Assembly: GCA_955652075.1 (NCBI GenBank)
Contig: CATPAS010000002.1
Coordinates: 1-10,355 of the forward strand
Source: an uncultured Gaiellaceae bacterium
GTDB lineage: Bacteria; Actinomycetota; Thermoleophilia; Gaiellales; Gaiellaceae
Direction: 5' to 3'
Length of the DNA: 10,355 bases
Made by a program: the position numbers and the translations under genes. Under the pieces are notes generated by a model, which saw nothing but the letters and a program-made list of their open reading frames with translations, had not been told where the DNA came from and ran no database searches. Shown here piece by piece: positions 1 through 6,085 of the stretch (the first letter of the stretch is position 1; each line of letters opens with the position of its first letter).

Positions 1-420
1 CCGGCATTCGAGCTATGTCAGCGCGTGGCGACGCCTAATCACTTCGACAGCGTCGGCCTGCAAGTCTTGACGGTCGCCGGCGGCCAAATTGCCGAGGTCG
101 CGCTCTTCACCGATGACGTTCCGAGGCTGGCGGCCTTCTATGAGCGGCTGCTGGGCAGGCCGCCGGACTCGAGCTCGGATTCCCATGCGAGCTTCGCCCT
201 CGACGGCACGACTCTGTTCATCCACGTGGCGGGCGGAGAGGGACCCGAAGGTGCGCCCGGAGTCGACCACGTCGCGTTCGCGCTGGATCAAGACGCGGCC
301 GCGGACCGCGCGCGTTCGGCCGGCGTCGACGTCGGCGGACCGAAGGACTTCTACTGGGGCCGGTCGGCCTACCTACGGGATCCGGACGGACGCGCGGTCG
401 AGCTTCAGGCCGAGAGCTGA
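1..420 (+). CDS. VOC-domain protein, 5' end outside window; upstream residues resemble the end of a SnoaL-like domain
   Basis: The frame is open from the left edge to a TGA at 418-420, so the true start probably lies outside. A GTG at 25 would give a 131-residue protein. From about codon 33 the chain reads as a vicinal-oxygen-chelate (glyoxalase/bleomycin-resistance) domain: AEVALFTDDVPRLAAFYERL is the usual first strand and helix, VDHVAFAL begins the second beta-alpha-beta module, and YLRDPDGRAVEL is the typical C-terminal hairpin. Candidate metal residues are H in VDHVAF and the last E in AVEL. Upstream, the frame reads PAFELCQR and then GLQVLTVAGGQIAEV. These resemble the C-terminal end of the SnoaL-like domain carried by some actinobacterial ECF sigma factors (TIGR02960-like). 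The parent may therefore be a SnoaL-VOC fusion, but only the last residues of that domain are in view. Substrate unknown. It overlaps the convergent gene by 16 nt. Confidence 0.8.
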   Translation, partial: PAFELCQRVATPNHFDSVGLQVLTVAGGQIAEVALFTDDVPRLAAFYERLLGRPPDSSSDSHASFALDGTTLFIHVAGGEGPEGAPGVDHVAFALDQDAAADRARSAGVDVGGPKDFYWGRSAYLRDPDGRAVELQAES

Positions 421-776
421 CTCAAACGCTCCGCGACGCGCGGATCTTCCGCGAGGAGCCGTTCGATCTCGGGTCGCGCGATTGCGAGGCACCGCACGTC
501 GGTCCGCGCCCGGACTCGAGCAGTGCGGTCGATGCCCTCGCCGAGCAAGGCGCGCTCGCCGAAAACGTCGCCCGGCCCGAGTTCGCGCATTCCTTCGGGC
601 GCCTCCACGACTGCGTGCCCCGCCTCTAGCACGAACATCCCCGACCCTGGACGTCCGCGCTCGATCAACGCTTGACCGGCCGGGGCCTCGAACTCCGTGG
701 TTCCCTCAGCAAGCCGATCGAGCTGAGTCTCGTCGAGGTCAGCGAACAGCGGCAGCGCGCCCAGCCGGTCGCGCAT
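405..776 (-). CDS. Free-standing cyclic-nucleotide-binding domain protein (Crp/CAP_ED fold)
   Basis: The 123-residue protein is essentially one cyclic-nucleotide-binding beta-roll with no DNA-binding helix-turn-helix, channel or kinase domain attached. Visible features are the N-terminal helix LGALPLFADLDETQLDRLAE (about 5-24), a beta-roll with GMFVLEAGHAVV (46-57), and a phosphate-binding-cassette-like segment FGERALL with downstream DRTARVRA (72-90), where E74 and R84 match the usual ligand-contacting Glu and Arg. It presumably senses a cyclic nucleotide and acts through a partner; the ligand is not determinable here. Its ATG overlaps the stop of the upstream ybaB/ebfC gene by one base (TAATG), so translation is probably coupled. 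It sits where recR commonly follows dnaX and ybaB. Its 3' end overlaps the convergent VOC gene by 16 nt. Confidence 0.85.
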   Translation of the reverse strand: MRDRLGALPLFADLDETQLDRLAEGTTEFEAPAGQALIERGRPGSGMFVLEAGHAVVEAPEGMRELGPGDVFGERALLGEGIDRTARVRARTDVRCLAIARPEIERLLAEDPRVAERLSQLSA

Positions 777-1105
777 TACTCGCCCAGGCCCGGCAGGCCG
801 AGCCCACCGAGCGCGCCGCCCGCGAGCCCGCCGAGCTTGGACTCCATCAGGTTCTGAGCTGCACGAATCGCCTCGTTCACCGCAGCGAGGATCATGTCCT
901 CGAGCATTTCCGGGTCATTCGGGTCGATTGCCTTCGGGTCGATCTTGATCTCCTTGATCTCGCCGGCGCCGTTAGCTATGACGGTGACCATCCCGCCACC
1001 TGCCGTCGCCTCGACCGTCTCGTTCGCAAGCTCGGCCTGAGCCTTCTGCATCTGCTCCTGCATCTGGCCGACCTGCTGAAACAGCTGATTCATGTCCATG
1101 CCCAT
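776..1105 (-). CDS. ebfC: YbaB/EbfC family nucleoid-associated protein
   Basis: This 109-residue protein matches the YbaB/EbfC family, small dimeric DNA-binding proteins usually encoded directly after dnaX. The N-terminal amphipathic helix is rich in Q and M (MNQLFQQVGQMQEQMQKAQAE region). It is followed by the family core TVEATAGGGMVTVIANGAGEI and IKIDPKAI, with a C-terminal helix EDMILAAVNEAIRAAQ (69-84). The last 20 residues are Gly/Leu-rich and probably flexible. The ATG at 1105 is preceded by GAGAGG about 8 nt upstream, inside the end of dnaX. Only 2 nt separate the dnaX stop from this ATG, which supports an operon. An internal Met four codons later (MNQ) is an alternative start. Its exact role alongside DnaX is not settled for the family. 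Confidence 0.95.
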   Translation of the reverse strand: MGMDMNQLFQQVGQMQEQMQKAQAELANETVEATAGGGMVTVIANGAGEIKEIKIDPKAIDPNDPEMLEDMILAAVNEAIRAAQNLMESKLGGLAGGALGGLGLPGLGE

Positions 1106-1107
1106 CG

Positions 1108-2694
1108 CTAGTCCTCTCGTTCGTGGGCGTCCAGGGTCTCTTTCACGAGCTCGAGAATCTTTTCCTCGCCCGCAGGCTCGTTGTCCTCGACCGCGTCGTC
1201 CCGCGCCTCGCCCTCGGCAAACGCGAGCCCGAGATGGCGTCCGGTCACTTCGTAGAGCGCGTCGGCGAGCAGCGTGGCGTTCTTCGGTTCTTCCGCCAGC
1301 TGCCGATGGAATGCGGCGCTCGCCGGGAACTCGACGGTAAGCGTGTCGCCGGCGAGCTCTGCAGGGTGCGCCTCTCGCAAGACGGACGCAGCGGGGATCG
1401 AGCGTTCCTCCACGGCCGGCACGATCGTCCGCTGCCAGGCCTCCTGGAGCTGCTCGAGCTCGAGCGACGGCGGGGCGGCCATCGGCACCGGCTCAACGGA
1501 TGCCTGTTCGGGACTCGTCTCAGGGACTGTCCCTGGGACAGGGGCCGTTGGAACATGTCCGCGAGTCTCGAGCTGCTCGAGGCGGTAGGAGAGCGATTCC
1601 CGGGACAGGTCGGCGCCGGGCCTCGTCACCTTCACGAGCGCGAGCTCGAGCGGGAGGCGCGGATCGCCGCCCTGTCGCATGTCCTCGACCGCGACCGCCA
1701 GCAAGTCCACCAGGCGGATGACGCTCGCCTCGCCGAGCTGGTTCGCCTGCGCTCTCAGCCGCTCGCGCGTGTCCTCAGTGACCGGGAGCGTGTCCGGCAC
1801 CTCGCCCATGTGCTGAACGAGCATGAGGTGGCGCAGGTGCTCGAGTAGATCGACGACGAGCCGGCCCAGGTCCTGTCCCTGTTCGGACAGCTCTTCGACG
1901 AACGTCAGCGCGCCGGCCGTGTCGCGGTCGACGACGAGGTCGCACAAACGGAACAGCGCTTCCTCCTCAACCGCCCCCAGCAACTGCAGCACGGACTGCA
2001 CTGTGATCTCGTTCTCCGTTGCGGATGCAAGCTGGTCGAGCGTGGAGACGGCGTCGCGGAACGAGCCACGCGCGCCGCGCGCGACGAGCGCGAGCGCCTG
2101 ATCGGGAACCTGAATGCCCTCTCCGTCGGCGACGCGCCGCAGCAAGCGCACGAGCTCGGGCAGGCGCGGCCGCGCAAAGACGAATGTCTGGCAACGCGAG
2201 CGCACGGTCGGCAGGACCTTGGAGAGATCCGTGGTGCAGAAGACGAAGACGAGGTGAGGCGGCGGCTCCTCGATCAGCTTCAAAAGGGCATTCCACGCGG
2301 CGTCGGTGAGCTGGTGCGCCTCGTCGAGGATGTAGACCTTGTAGCGCCCCTCGGCGGGCTGAAGGACGACGCGTTCGCGGATCTCACGGATGTCGTCGAT
2401 CCCGCGCTGCGAGGCGGCGTCCATCTCGATCACGTCCAGTGACGTCCCACTTGCGATCGTGACGCACGGATTGCAGACCTTGTCCGGCGTGGCCGTTGGG
2501 CCCTGGACGCAGTTCAAGCCTTTCGCGAGGATCCGCGCGAGTGAGGTCTTGCCGGTACCGCGCGGACCGGCGAAGAGGTAGGCCTGCCGGACCTGGTCGG
2601 ACGTGATCGCGTTCTTCAGCGTGCGAACGATTGCTTCCTGGCCGACGACCTCGTCGAAGTCCTGCGGGCGGTACTTCCGGTACAGCGCGGCCAC
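1108..2694 (-). CDS. dnaX: DNA polymerase III subunit gamma/tau
   Basis: The 528-residue clamp-loader ATPase opens the sliding clamp and organises the replicative polymerase. In order: the N-terminus MAALYRKYRPQDFDEVVGQE, Walker A GPRGTGKT (43-50), a zinc-binding insert (C62, C74, C77), Walker B YILDEAH (121-127), sensor 1 FCTTD (152-156), the RSRC arginine-finger motif (165-168), the lid and collar domains to about residue 350, a Pro-rich linker (about 385-410), and a tau-like C-terminal domain. One expected zinc ligand is Asp71 rather than Cys. I see no A-rich slippery heptamer for a programmed gamma frameshift. The linker DNA carries a REP-like palindrome at 1521-1541. The GTG start lies 6 nt after a TAAGAT box with no Shine-Dalgarno, suggesting leaderless translation. 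It is divergent from the SRP RNA gene and heads the ebfC operon. Confidence 0.97.
   Translation of the reverse strand: MAALYRKYRPQDFDEVVGQEAIVRTLKNAITSDQVRQAYLFAGPRGTGKTSLARILAKGLNCVQGPTATPDKVCNPCVTIASGTSLDVIEMDAASQRGIDDIREIRERVVLQPAEGRYKVYILDEAHQLTDAAWNALLKLIEEPPPHLVFVFCTTDLSKVLPTVRSRCQTFVFARPRLPELVRLLRRVADGEGIQVPDQALALVARGARGSFRDAVSTLDQLASATENEITVQSVLQLLGAVEEEALFRLCDLVVDRDTAGALTFVEELSEQGQDLGRLVVDLLEHLRHLMLVQHMGEVPDTLPVTEDTRERLRAQANQLGEASVIRLVDLLAVAVEDMRQGGDPRLPLELALVKVTRPGADLSRESLSYRLEQLETRGHVPTAPVPGTVPETSPEQASVEPVPMAAPPSLELEQLQEAWQRTIVPAVEERSIPAASVLREAHPAELAGDTLTVEFPASAAFHRQLAEEPKNATLLADALYEVTGRHLGLAFAEGEARDDAVEDNEPAGEEKILELVKETLDAHERED
1521..1541. repeat. Overlapping palindromes in the dnaX linker
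   Basis: CAGGGAC-T-GTCCCTG (1521-1535) and CTGTCCC-T-GGGACAG (1527-1541) overlap, giving two alternative perfect 7-bp stems. In dnaX it encodes the Pro-rich VPGTVPE part of the linker. It resembles the motif at 9787-9812. Confidence 0.6.
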
Positions 2695-2706
2695 CGGTCG
2701 ATCTTA
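2695..2706 (-). promoter_or_regulatory. Leaderless-type promoter -10 of dnaX
   Basis: On the minus strand TAAGAT (2706-2701) is followed by exactly six bases and then the dnaX GTG. No Shine-Dalgarno precedes the GTG, so transcription would start on or next to the start codon. No convincing -35 hexamer is visible. The geometry recurs elsewhere in the window. Confidence 0.5.
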
Positions 2707-2797
2707 GCTTCGCTGCGAGATTGAGCCTTCGGGGCCAGGAAGCTTCAGGAAAAAGACCCGTCTGGGCGAGGTGAAGCGGAGGGATCGAGCATTGGCG

Positions 2798-2925
2798 CCG
2801 GAGCCCACTGCTACCATCGCCCGCGCCGCGGCGGTGGAAGTGTGTGAACCGCGTCAGGGCCGGGAGGCAGCAGCGCTAAGCATTCCTTCCAGGCGCCGCG
2901 GTTTAACCTCAAGGAGCGGCTCGGC
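2798..2925 (+). ncRNA. ffs: Signal recognition particle RNA, small bacterial type (4.5S)
   Basis: The conserved SRP domain IV is plain: GTCAGGGCC, a GGGA tetraloop (GNRA type) and GGCAGCAGC around 2853-2874, with the asymmetric internal loop that binds Ffh. Below it, CCGCGGCG (2826-2833) pairs perfectly with CGCCGCGG (2894-2901). GGAAG/CTTCC pairing lies between these and the apical domain. GAGCC (2801-2805) with GGCTC (2918-2922) may close the molecule. The outer ends are my estimate from this pairing; the annotated RNA could be about 100 nt instead of 128. It directs ribosomes making membrane proteins to the membrane. In actinobacteria this gene is often next to dnaX, as here (divergent). 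No T-run terminator is visible after it. Confidence 0.88.
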
Positions 2926-2959
2926 TTACCCCGGCACTGATGCGGCAAATGTCGTTGGG

Positions 2960-2965
2960 TATCCT
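2960..2965 (+). promoter_or_regulatory. Probable -10 box of tRNA-Val
   Basis: TATCCT within GGGTATCCT lies 12 nt before the first base of tRNA-Val. The same arrangement, GGGTACCCT 11 nt before the gene, precedes tRNA-Ser in this window. The -35 is not clear. Confidence 0.45.
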
Positions 2966-2977
2966 CGATTGGCTCTC

Positions 2978-3049
2978 GGGCGCATAGCTCAGCGGGAGAG
3001 CGCCCGCTTCACACGCGGGAGGTCCCTGGTTCGATCCCAGGTGCGCCCA
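2978..3049 (+). tRNA. tRNA-Val (anticodon CAC)
   Basis: A complete cloverleaf can be drawn. Acceptor GGGCGCA (2978-2984) pairs with TGCGCCC (3042-3048). The D arm contains GCTCAGCGGGAGAGC. Anticodon stem CCCGC/GCGGG encloses the loop TTCACAC, giving anticodon CAC, which reads GTG. The T arm is CCTGG/CCAGG around TTCGATC. The discriminator base is A at 3049 and CCA is not encoded. Five T residues (3051-3055) follow directly. The 3' end of this gene meets the remnant of a recombinase gene, so it has probably served as an integration site. Confidence 0.97.
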
Positions 3050-3055
3050 CTTTTT
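3050..3055 (+). terminator. T-run after tRNA-Val
   Basis: A single C and then TTTTT directly follow the discriminator base. With the acceptor stem acting as the preceding helix, this may end the tRNA transcript. It is weak as a classical terminator. Confidence 0.35.
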
Positions 3056-3248
3056 CGGACGTTGCGCAAACCGTGGGCGTGATGACACGGTACGTGGGCT
3101 GAATCTCGGCCCGGCCGTTCACCTTGAGTTCGGCGATTAGGTGGCGGAGAAGAGCTTTCGCCTTTTGTGGCTCGGCGTAGGCGACAAGGCGGTCGAGTTG
3201 ATCGCCGCACAAATCGCCGTCTGGTTCCGCCCACCTAGGGATGCCGTT
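3050..3248 (-). pseudogene. Remnant: C-terminal tail of a large serine recombinase, abutting tRNA-Val
   Basis: Read on the minus strand between an in-frame stop near 3249 and the tRNA, this stretch gives about 66 residues. They include DQLDRLVAYAEPQKAKALLR, LIAELKVNGRAEIQPTYRV and a short tail TPTVCATSEKVG that then runs into the complement of the tRNA. The pattern 'pair of helices, KALLR-LI-E-(K/R)V-x-R-x-x-I-x-P-T-(F/Y)RV' is what I recognise as the extreme C-terminus of phage and integrative-element large serine recombinases. The catalytic N-terminal domain, recombinase domain and zinc ribbon are absent. Upstream sequence to the cupin gene shows no continuation in the other minus frames. 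I infer a scar left by an element that used the 3' end of tRNA-Val. An unrelated non-coding origin remains possible. Confidence 0.55.
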
Positions 3249-3371
3249 CTAGCTCGCCCGCGGCCCGCGACGTCGCAGCCGTCGTCACCGGACCACCGGG
3301 GAGGCCCTCCCGGCGGTCCAGAGCGCTCAGGCGTTGCGCAGCACACAGCGGTTACGGCAGGCTTTGAGTTC
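3249..3371. other. Intergenic stretch before the cupin gene
   Basis: This holds no gene I can support. It contains an inverted repeat around 3291-3317 (CCGGACCACCGGGGAGG / CCTCCCGGCGGTCC portions). I see no clear -10 at the leaderless distance from the cupin ATG. Confidence 0.4.
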
Positions 3372-3914
3372 ATGGTTCCCGAATCGAAACTCGAGCAGAC
3401 CGAGCACGGGCTCGTCCCGAAGGGCGAGGGATGGTTCGTCCTCAACATGCGCGACGCCGTATGGCGTCATGTCGACGGCCGCGGCGCCGTAGCGGTGATC
3501 GCGGATGATTTCGAAGGCGAGCGCCAATTCGAACAGCTCGGCGTCAATCCGTTCGTGCTCAGGCCGGGCGAACCGATGGCCCTGTACCACTGGGAGGCCG
3601 ATCAGGAGGACTTCCTCGTCGTCTCGGGCGAAGCAGTTCTGATCATCGAAGGCAAGGAGCGGCAACTGCACGCGTGGGACTTCGTGCATTGCCCGCCGAA
3701 CACGAAGCACGTGATCGTCGGGGCAGGAAGCGGTCCGTGCCTCGTGGTCGCAGTCGGCGCACGCGAACACGACTCGCTCGGCTTCACCGTCGACGAAGTC
3801 GCAAGGCGCCACGGTGCGAGCGTCGAGGAGGACACGACGGATGGGGGAGTCGCGTACGCGCGGGTCCCGCCGCGCGAGCCGACCGCTTACCGCGACGGCT
3901 GGCTTCCCGAGTAA
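3372..3914 (+). CDS. Single-domain cupin protein
   Basis: A 180-residue protein with one cupin beta-barrel. Cupin motif 1 is PGEPMALYHWEADQEDFLVVSG (65-86), where H73, E75 and E79 stand at the usual H-x-H-x(3-4)-E metal positions, so the second His is replaced by Glu. Motif 2 is AWDFVHCPPNTKHVIVG (101-117) with H113. Before the barrel lies a conserved-looking segment, LVPKGEGWFVLNMRDAVWR (14-32), typical of a cupin subfamily common in high-GC actinobacteria. No signal peptide, so it is cytoplasmic. The ATG at 3372 is chosen because homologues of this type start just before LEQTEHGLVPKGEGW; the frame is open further upstream to about 3141, but that part overlaps the recombinase scar and looks non-coding. 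Upstream ribosome binding is weak. The substrate is unknown; sugars, mannose phosphate or small-molecule dioxygenation are all possible for the fold. Confidence 0.88.
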   Translation: MVPESKLEQTEHGLVPKGEGWFVLNMRDAVWRHVDGRGAVAVIADDFEGERQFEQLGVNPFVLRPGEPMALYHWEADQEDFLVVSGEAVLIIEGKERQLHAWDFVHCPPNTKHVIVGAGSGPCLVVAVGAREHDSLGFTVDEVARRHGASVEEDTTDGGVAYARVPPREPTAYRDGWLPE

Positions 3915-3918
3915 CGGT

Positions 3919-4875
3919 TCAGCTGGGTAGGTACCGCTCGCGCAGGGCGGTGGTCGTCTGCGCCGGGAGGGCCCTGGCGTCGAGGAGCTCCTCAATGGTC
4001 ATGGAGGAGAAGGTCGATCGGTCAACGAGGAGATCCCCGTACCGCGCGCACGCTTCGGCGAAATTGGTGTTGCCGGCGGGGTGAACGACAACGAGCCGGC
4101 CCCAACGCCAGGCGCGGCTCGGGTGTTGAAGCATCGACAGCACGAGCAGGTGGTCGAGCCAGATATGGATGAGCTCGGTCCCGTTGACCGCGTCGATCGC
4201 TCCTGGCCCGAAGATGCCCGACGTCTCGGTGATCTCGCGGTACCGCGGCAGCCGGCGCGGCTTCGGTGGCTGCCGCCTGTTCACGTCGCGATACGCCGTT
4301 ACGACGCCGACGATCCCCTCGGTGCCATCGCCGAGATCGAGCACGAACGCGACGTCCCACGCGACGAGGTTGCCGAGGTAGGCCGGATCGAGCCGTCCCG
4401 GCGAGTGCGCGAAGCGGACGTCGATGACGGTGCCTGGTGTATCCGGCCACCAGGCGTGGACGGCCCGGTCGGCGAGCCCCAGGTCGCCCGCCAAGTCCCC
4501 GAACAGGTTGAAGCACATCGCCGGCGACCAAAGGAGTTCGGCCCACAGCCGCTGGTGATCGAAGCTCTGGTGAGATTCCGTGCTGGAAGTTCGTGCCCTC
4601 GCCGCTTCGAGCGCGCCTGCGGTGATGAAGTTCGCCCCGGTCTCGCGGGCGTAGGCGAGCGGGAGTCGACTCCCGACGAGCCGCAGGGGCTCGTGATCGC
4701 TCCTCGGCGCGATCGGCTGCGAACCGATGGGGTGCCCGTGGGCCTCACGCCACCGCGCTTGGTGGAGGCGCAGCCCCCGACGGAAATCGGTCATCGCCGG
4801 TCGCCGCGGCACCTGGTCGTCGGCTTCCCAGCAGTGCGCAGCTTCGAGCTCCTGTCTGGAGACAGTCGCAGCCAC
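3919..4875 (-). CDS. PD-(D/E)XK-type nuclease relative (PGN_0703 family), apparently lacking the catalytic E-x-K
   Basis: The 318-residue protein resembles the PGN_0703 family of putative restriction endonucleases. Family landmarks are ARWREAHGHPIG (40-51), GSRLP (68-72), ETGANF (78-83), CFNLFGDLAGDLGLAD (121-136), and SPGRLDPAYLGN before AWDVAFVLDLGDG, where D174 matches the active-site Asp. In the family, as I know it, the next strand carries an E-x-K active-site pair (G-I-E-V-K-Y type). Here it reads GVVTAY (190-195), with Val192 and Ala194 at the Glu and Lys positions. Hydrolysis is therefore unlikely unless the residues have moved. The GTG at 4875 is chosen because TACGAT ends exactly six bases upstream. 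An ATG at 4794 would give 291 residues. It is divergent from the chitinase gene. No methyltransferase or other restriction partner is in the window. Confidence 0.75.
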   Translation of the reverse strand: MAATVSRQELEAAHCWEADDQVPRRPAMTDFRRGLRLHQARWREAHGHPIGSQPIAPRSDHEPLRLVGSRLPLAYARETGANFITAGALEAARARTSSTESHQSFDHQRLWAELLWSPAMCFNLFGDLAGDLGLADRAVHAWWPDTPGTVIDVRFAHSPGRLDPAYLGNLVAWDVAFVLDLGDGTEGIVGVVTAYRDVNRRQPPKPRRLPRYREITETSGIFGPGAIDAVNGTELIHIWLDHLLVLSMLQHPSRAWRWGRLVVVHPAGNTNFAEACARYGDLLVDRSTFSSMTIEELLDARALPAQTTTALRERYLPS

Positions 4876-4887
4876 GCGGACATCGTA
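4876..4887 (-). promoter_or_regulatory. Leaderless-type -10 of the nuclease-like gene
   Basis: On the minus strand TACGAT (4887-4882) is followed by six bases and an in-frame GTG at 4875. This geometry decides the start chosen for that gene. No -35 is evident. Confidence 0.45.
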
Positions 4888-5003
4888 CGGTCGGTCCTCC
4901 GCGAGGTTGCGGCCTCGATAGGCTCGCCGCCAGATCGCAAAGGGTGGGAACATGCTGAACCGCGTCGCGCTGGAGCGCGAGCAGAGCTTCGCCGTTCCGA
5001 GGA

Positions 5004-5022
5004 CCCCTCCCACAGGGGAGAG
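5004..5022 (+). promoter_or_regulatory. Ribosome binding site of the chitinase inside a small hairpin
   Basis: AGGGGAGAG precedes the ATG at 5023 and is a strong Shine-Dalgarno. Its AGGGG (5014-5018) pairs perfectly with CCCCT (5004-5008) across a five-base loop, so the site could be partly masked in the mRNA. Whether this regulates expression is inference. Confidence 0.5.
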
Positions 5023-6036
5023 ATGAACATCCGACTTCGAGCTCTAGTCGGAGCCGTTTGCGTGGCGCTGCTTGCCGGGGACTCGCCCTCCGTCGCCGCC
5101 GCAGCCACGCCGTTGCCGGCGCATGTCTACGCACCCTACTTCGAGACGTGGACCCCGGACAGCATCACGACGCTCGCACAGCAGTCCGGCTCGCGCTACT
5201 TCACGCTCGCGTTCCTCCAGACGCTCTCCAAGAGCTCCTGCACGCTCGCCTGGGACGGGAGCAAGACCGATCCGGTGTCGAACGGCAAGTACTTCTCGGA
5301 CATCGGCTCTCTGCGCGCGCTCGGCGGGGACGTGATCCCATCCATCGGGGGGTGGAGCGCCGATCAAGGCGGCACGGAGATCGGCGACTCGTGCAAGGAC
5401 GTGAACGCGATCGCCGCGGCCTACGAGCAACTGATCACCGAGTACGGCGTGTCCAGACTGGACATGGACATTGAGGGGAGGTCGCTGACGAGGGCCGCCG
5501 GCATCGACCGTCGGAACAAGGCGCTGAAGATCGTTCAGGCGCACTTCCCCAACGTCCAGGTCAGCTACACGCTGCCGACGTCCGCATCGGGTCTCGAGCG
5601 CTCCGGAATCGCGGTGCTGCAAAACGCGATCAACAACGGCACGCGTGTCGACGTCGTCAACATCATGACGTTCGACTACTACGACCGGGTTACCAGAGAC
5701 ATGGGCGGAGCGGCCATCAGCGCCGCGCAAGGCCTCGTCGCTCAGCTGCACGGGCTCTACCCGGCGAAGACGACCGTGGAGCTCAACGCCATGGTGGGAA
5801 TCACCGTCATGCCCGGCCTCGACGACTATCCCCACCGTACGGAGAGCACCTCGGTCGCCGACGCCCAACGCGTCCACGACTACGCCAAGGCGAACGGGTT
5901 CAACACCCTGTCGACCTGGGCAGTGCAGCGCGACAACGGCGGTTGTCCTGGAAACACGAGCGCCAACAACTGCTCGGGGATCGTGCAGAACACCTCGGAC
6001 TTCAGCCACGTGCTGAACCCGTTCACCGGGCCCTGA
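5023..6036 (+). CDS. Secreted GH18 family chitinase
   Basis: The 337-residue precursor has a signal peptide (positively charged MNIRLR, hydrophobic core 7-20, likely cleavage after the Ala run near 25-29). The mature protein is a single GH18 TIM barrel: strand VYAPYFETW (35-43), SIGGWS (107-112, the SxGG substrate motif), LDMDIEG (146-152) with D147, D149 and catalytic acid E151, MTFDYYD (215-221), and the barrel-closing Trp in STWAVQRD (297-304). The first Asp-Gly of the textbook DGxDxDxE is Ser-Arg here, a variant common in LDxDIEG-type bacterial chitinases. GH18 enzymes cleave chitin beta-1,4 links with retention through the substrate acetamido group. There is no carbohydrate-binding module. 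The frame is open upstream to 4081, but signal peptide and ribosome binding site mark 5023 as the start. Confidence 0.93.
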   Translation: MNIRLRALVGAVCVALLAGDSPSVAAAATPLPAHVYAPYFETWTPDSITTLAQQSGSRYFTLAFLQTLSKSSCTLAWDGSKTDPVSNGKYFSDIGSLRALGGDVIPSIGGWSADQGGTEIGDSCKDVNAIAAAYEQLITEYGVSRLDMDIEGRSLTRAAGIDRRNKALKIVQAHFPNVQVSYTLPTSASGLERSGIAVLQNAINNGTRVDVVNIMTFDYYDRVTRDMGGAAISAAQGLVAQLHGLYPAKTTVELNAMVGITVMPGLDDYPHRTESTSVADAQRVHDYAKANGFNTLSTWAVQRDNGGCPGNTSANNCSGIVQNTSDFSHVLNPFTGP

Positions 6037-6054
6037 CCCAACCTGAAAAAAGAC

Positions 6055-6085
6055 GCCCCGGTAACTTGCGGCCTGTCACCGGGGC
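6055..6085. terminator. Strong hairpin after the chitinase gene; T-run only on the minus strand
   Basis: GCCCCGGT (6055-6062) and ACCGGGGC (6078-6085) form a perfect 8-bp stem 18 bases after the chitinase stop. On the plus strand the following bases (TCTGCC) are not T-rich. On the minus strand the stem is followed by GTCTTTTTTC, a classical intrinsic terminator. It may end chitinase transcription inefficiently, act in both directions, or end an unseen minus-strand RNA. Confidence 0.65.

Noticed and set aside
89..1111. Long plus-strand frame of 340 codons
   Set aside because: Arg/Pro/Ser-rich translation opposite or out of frame with three well-supported genes; a shadow caused by high GC.
1873..1890. 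CTGTCC...GGACAG inverted repeat in dnaX
   Set aside because: It encodes conserved-looking DnaX residues (SEQGQDLG) and does not share the full REP-like core.
2989..3234. Minus-strand frames ending in GAPGIEPGTSRV as a hypothetical protein
   Set aside because: The ending is the reverse complement of tRNA-Val translated, a well-known false gene; only the recombinase-like part is kept, as a remnant.
3137..3448. Minus-strand 103-codon frame across the cupin start
   Set aside because: Low-complexity Ser/Pro/Thr translation with no motif; it is out of frame with the recombinase remnant and opposes the cupin gene.
4876..5013. Longer start of the nuclease-like gene (ATG at 5013)
   Set aside because: It would overlap the chitinase ribosome binding site region; the -10 box before GTG 4875 and the family-like N-terminus favour the shorter form.
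4081..5022. N-terminal extension of the chitinase frame by about 314 codons
   Set aside because: It opposes the nuclease-like gene, lacks domain signals, and the signal peptide plus ribosome binding site place the start at 5023.
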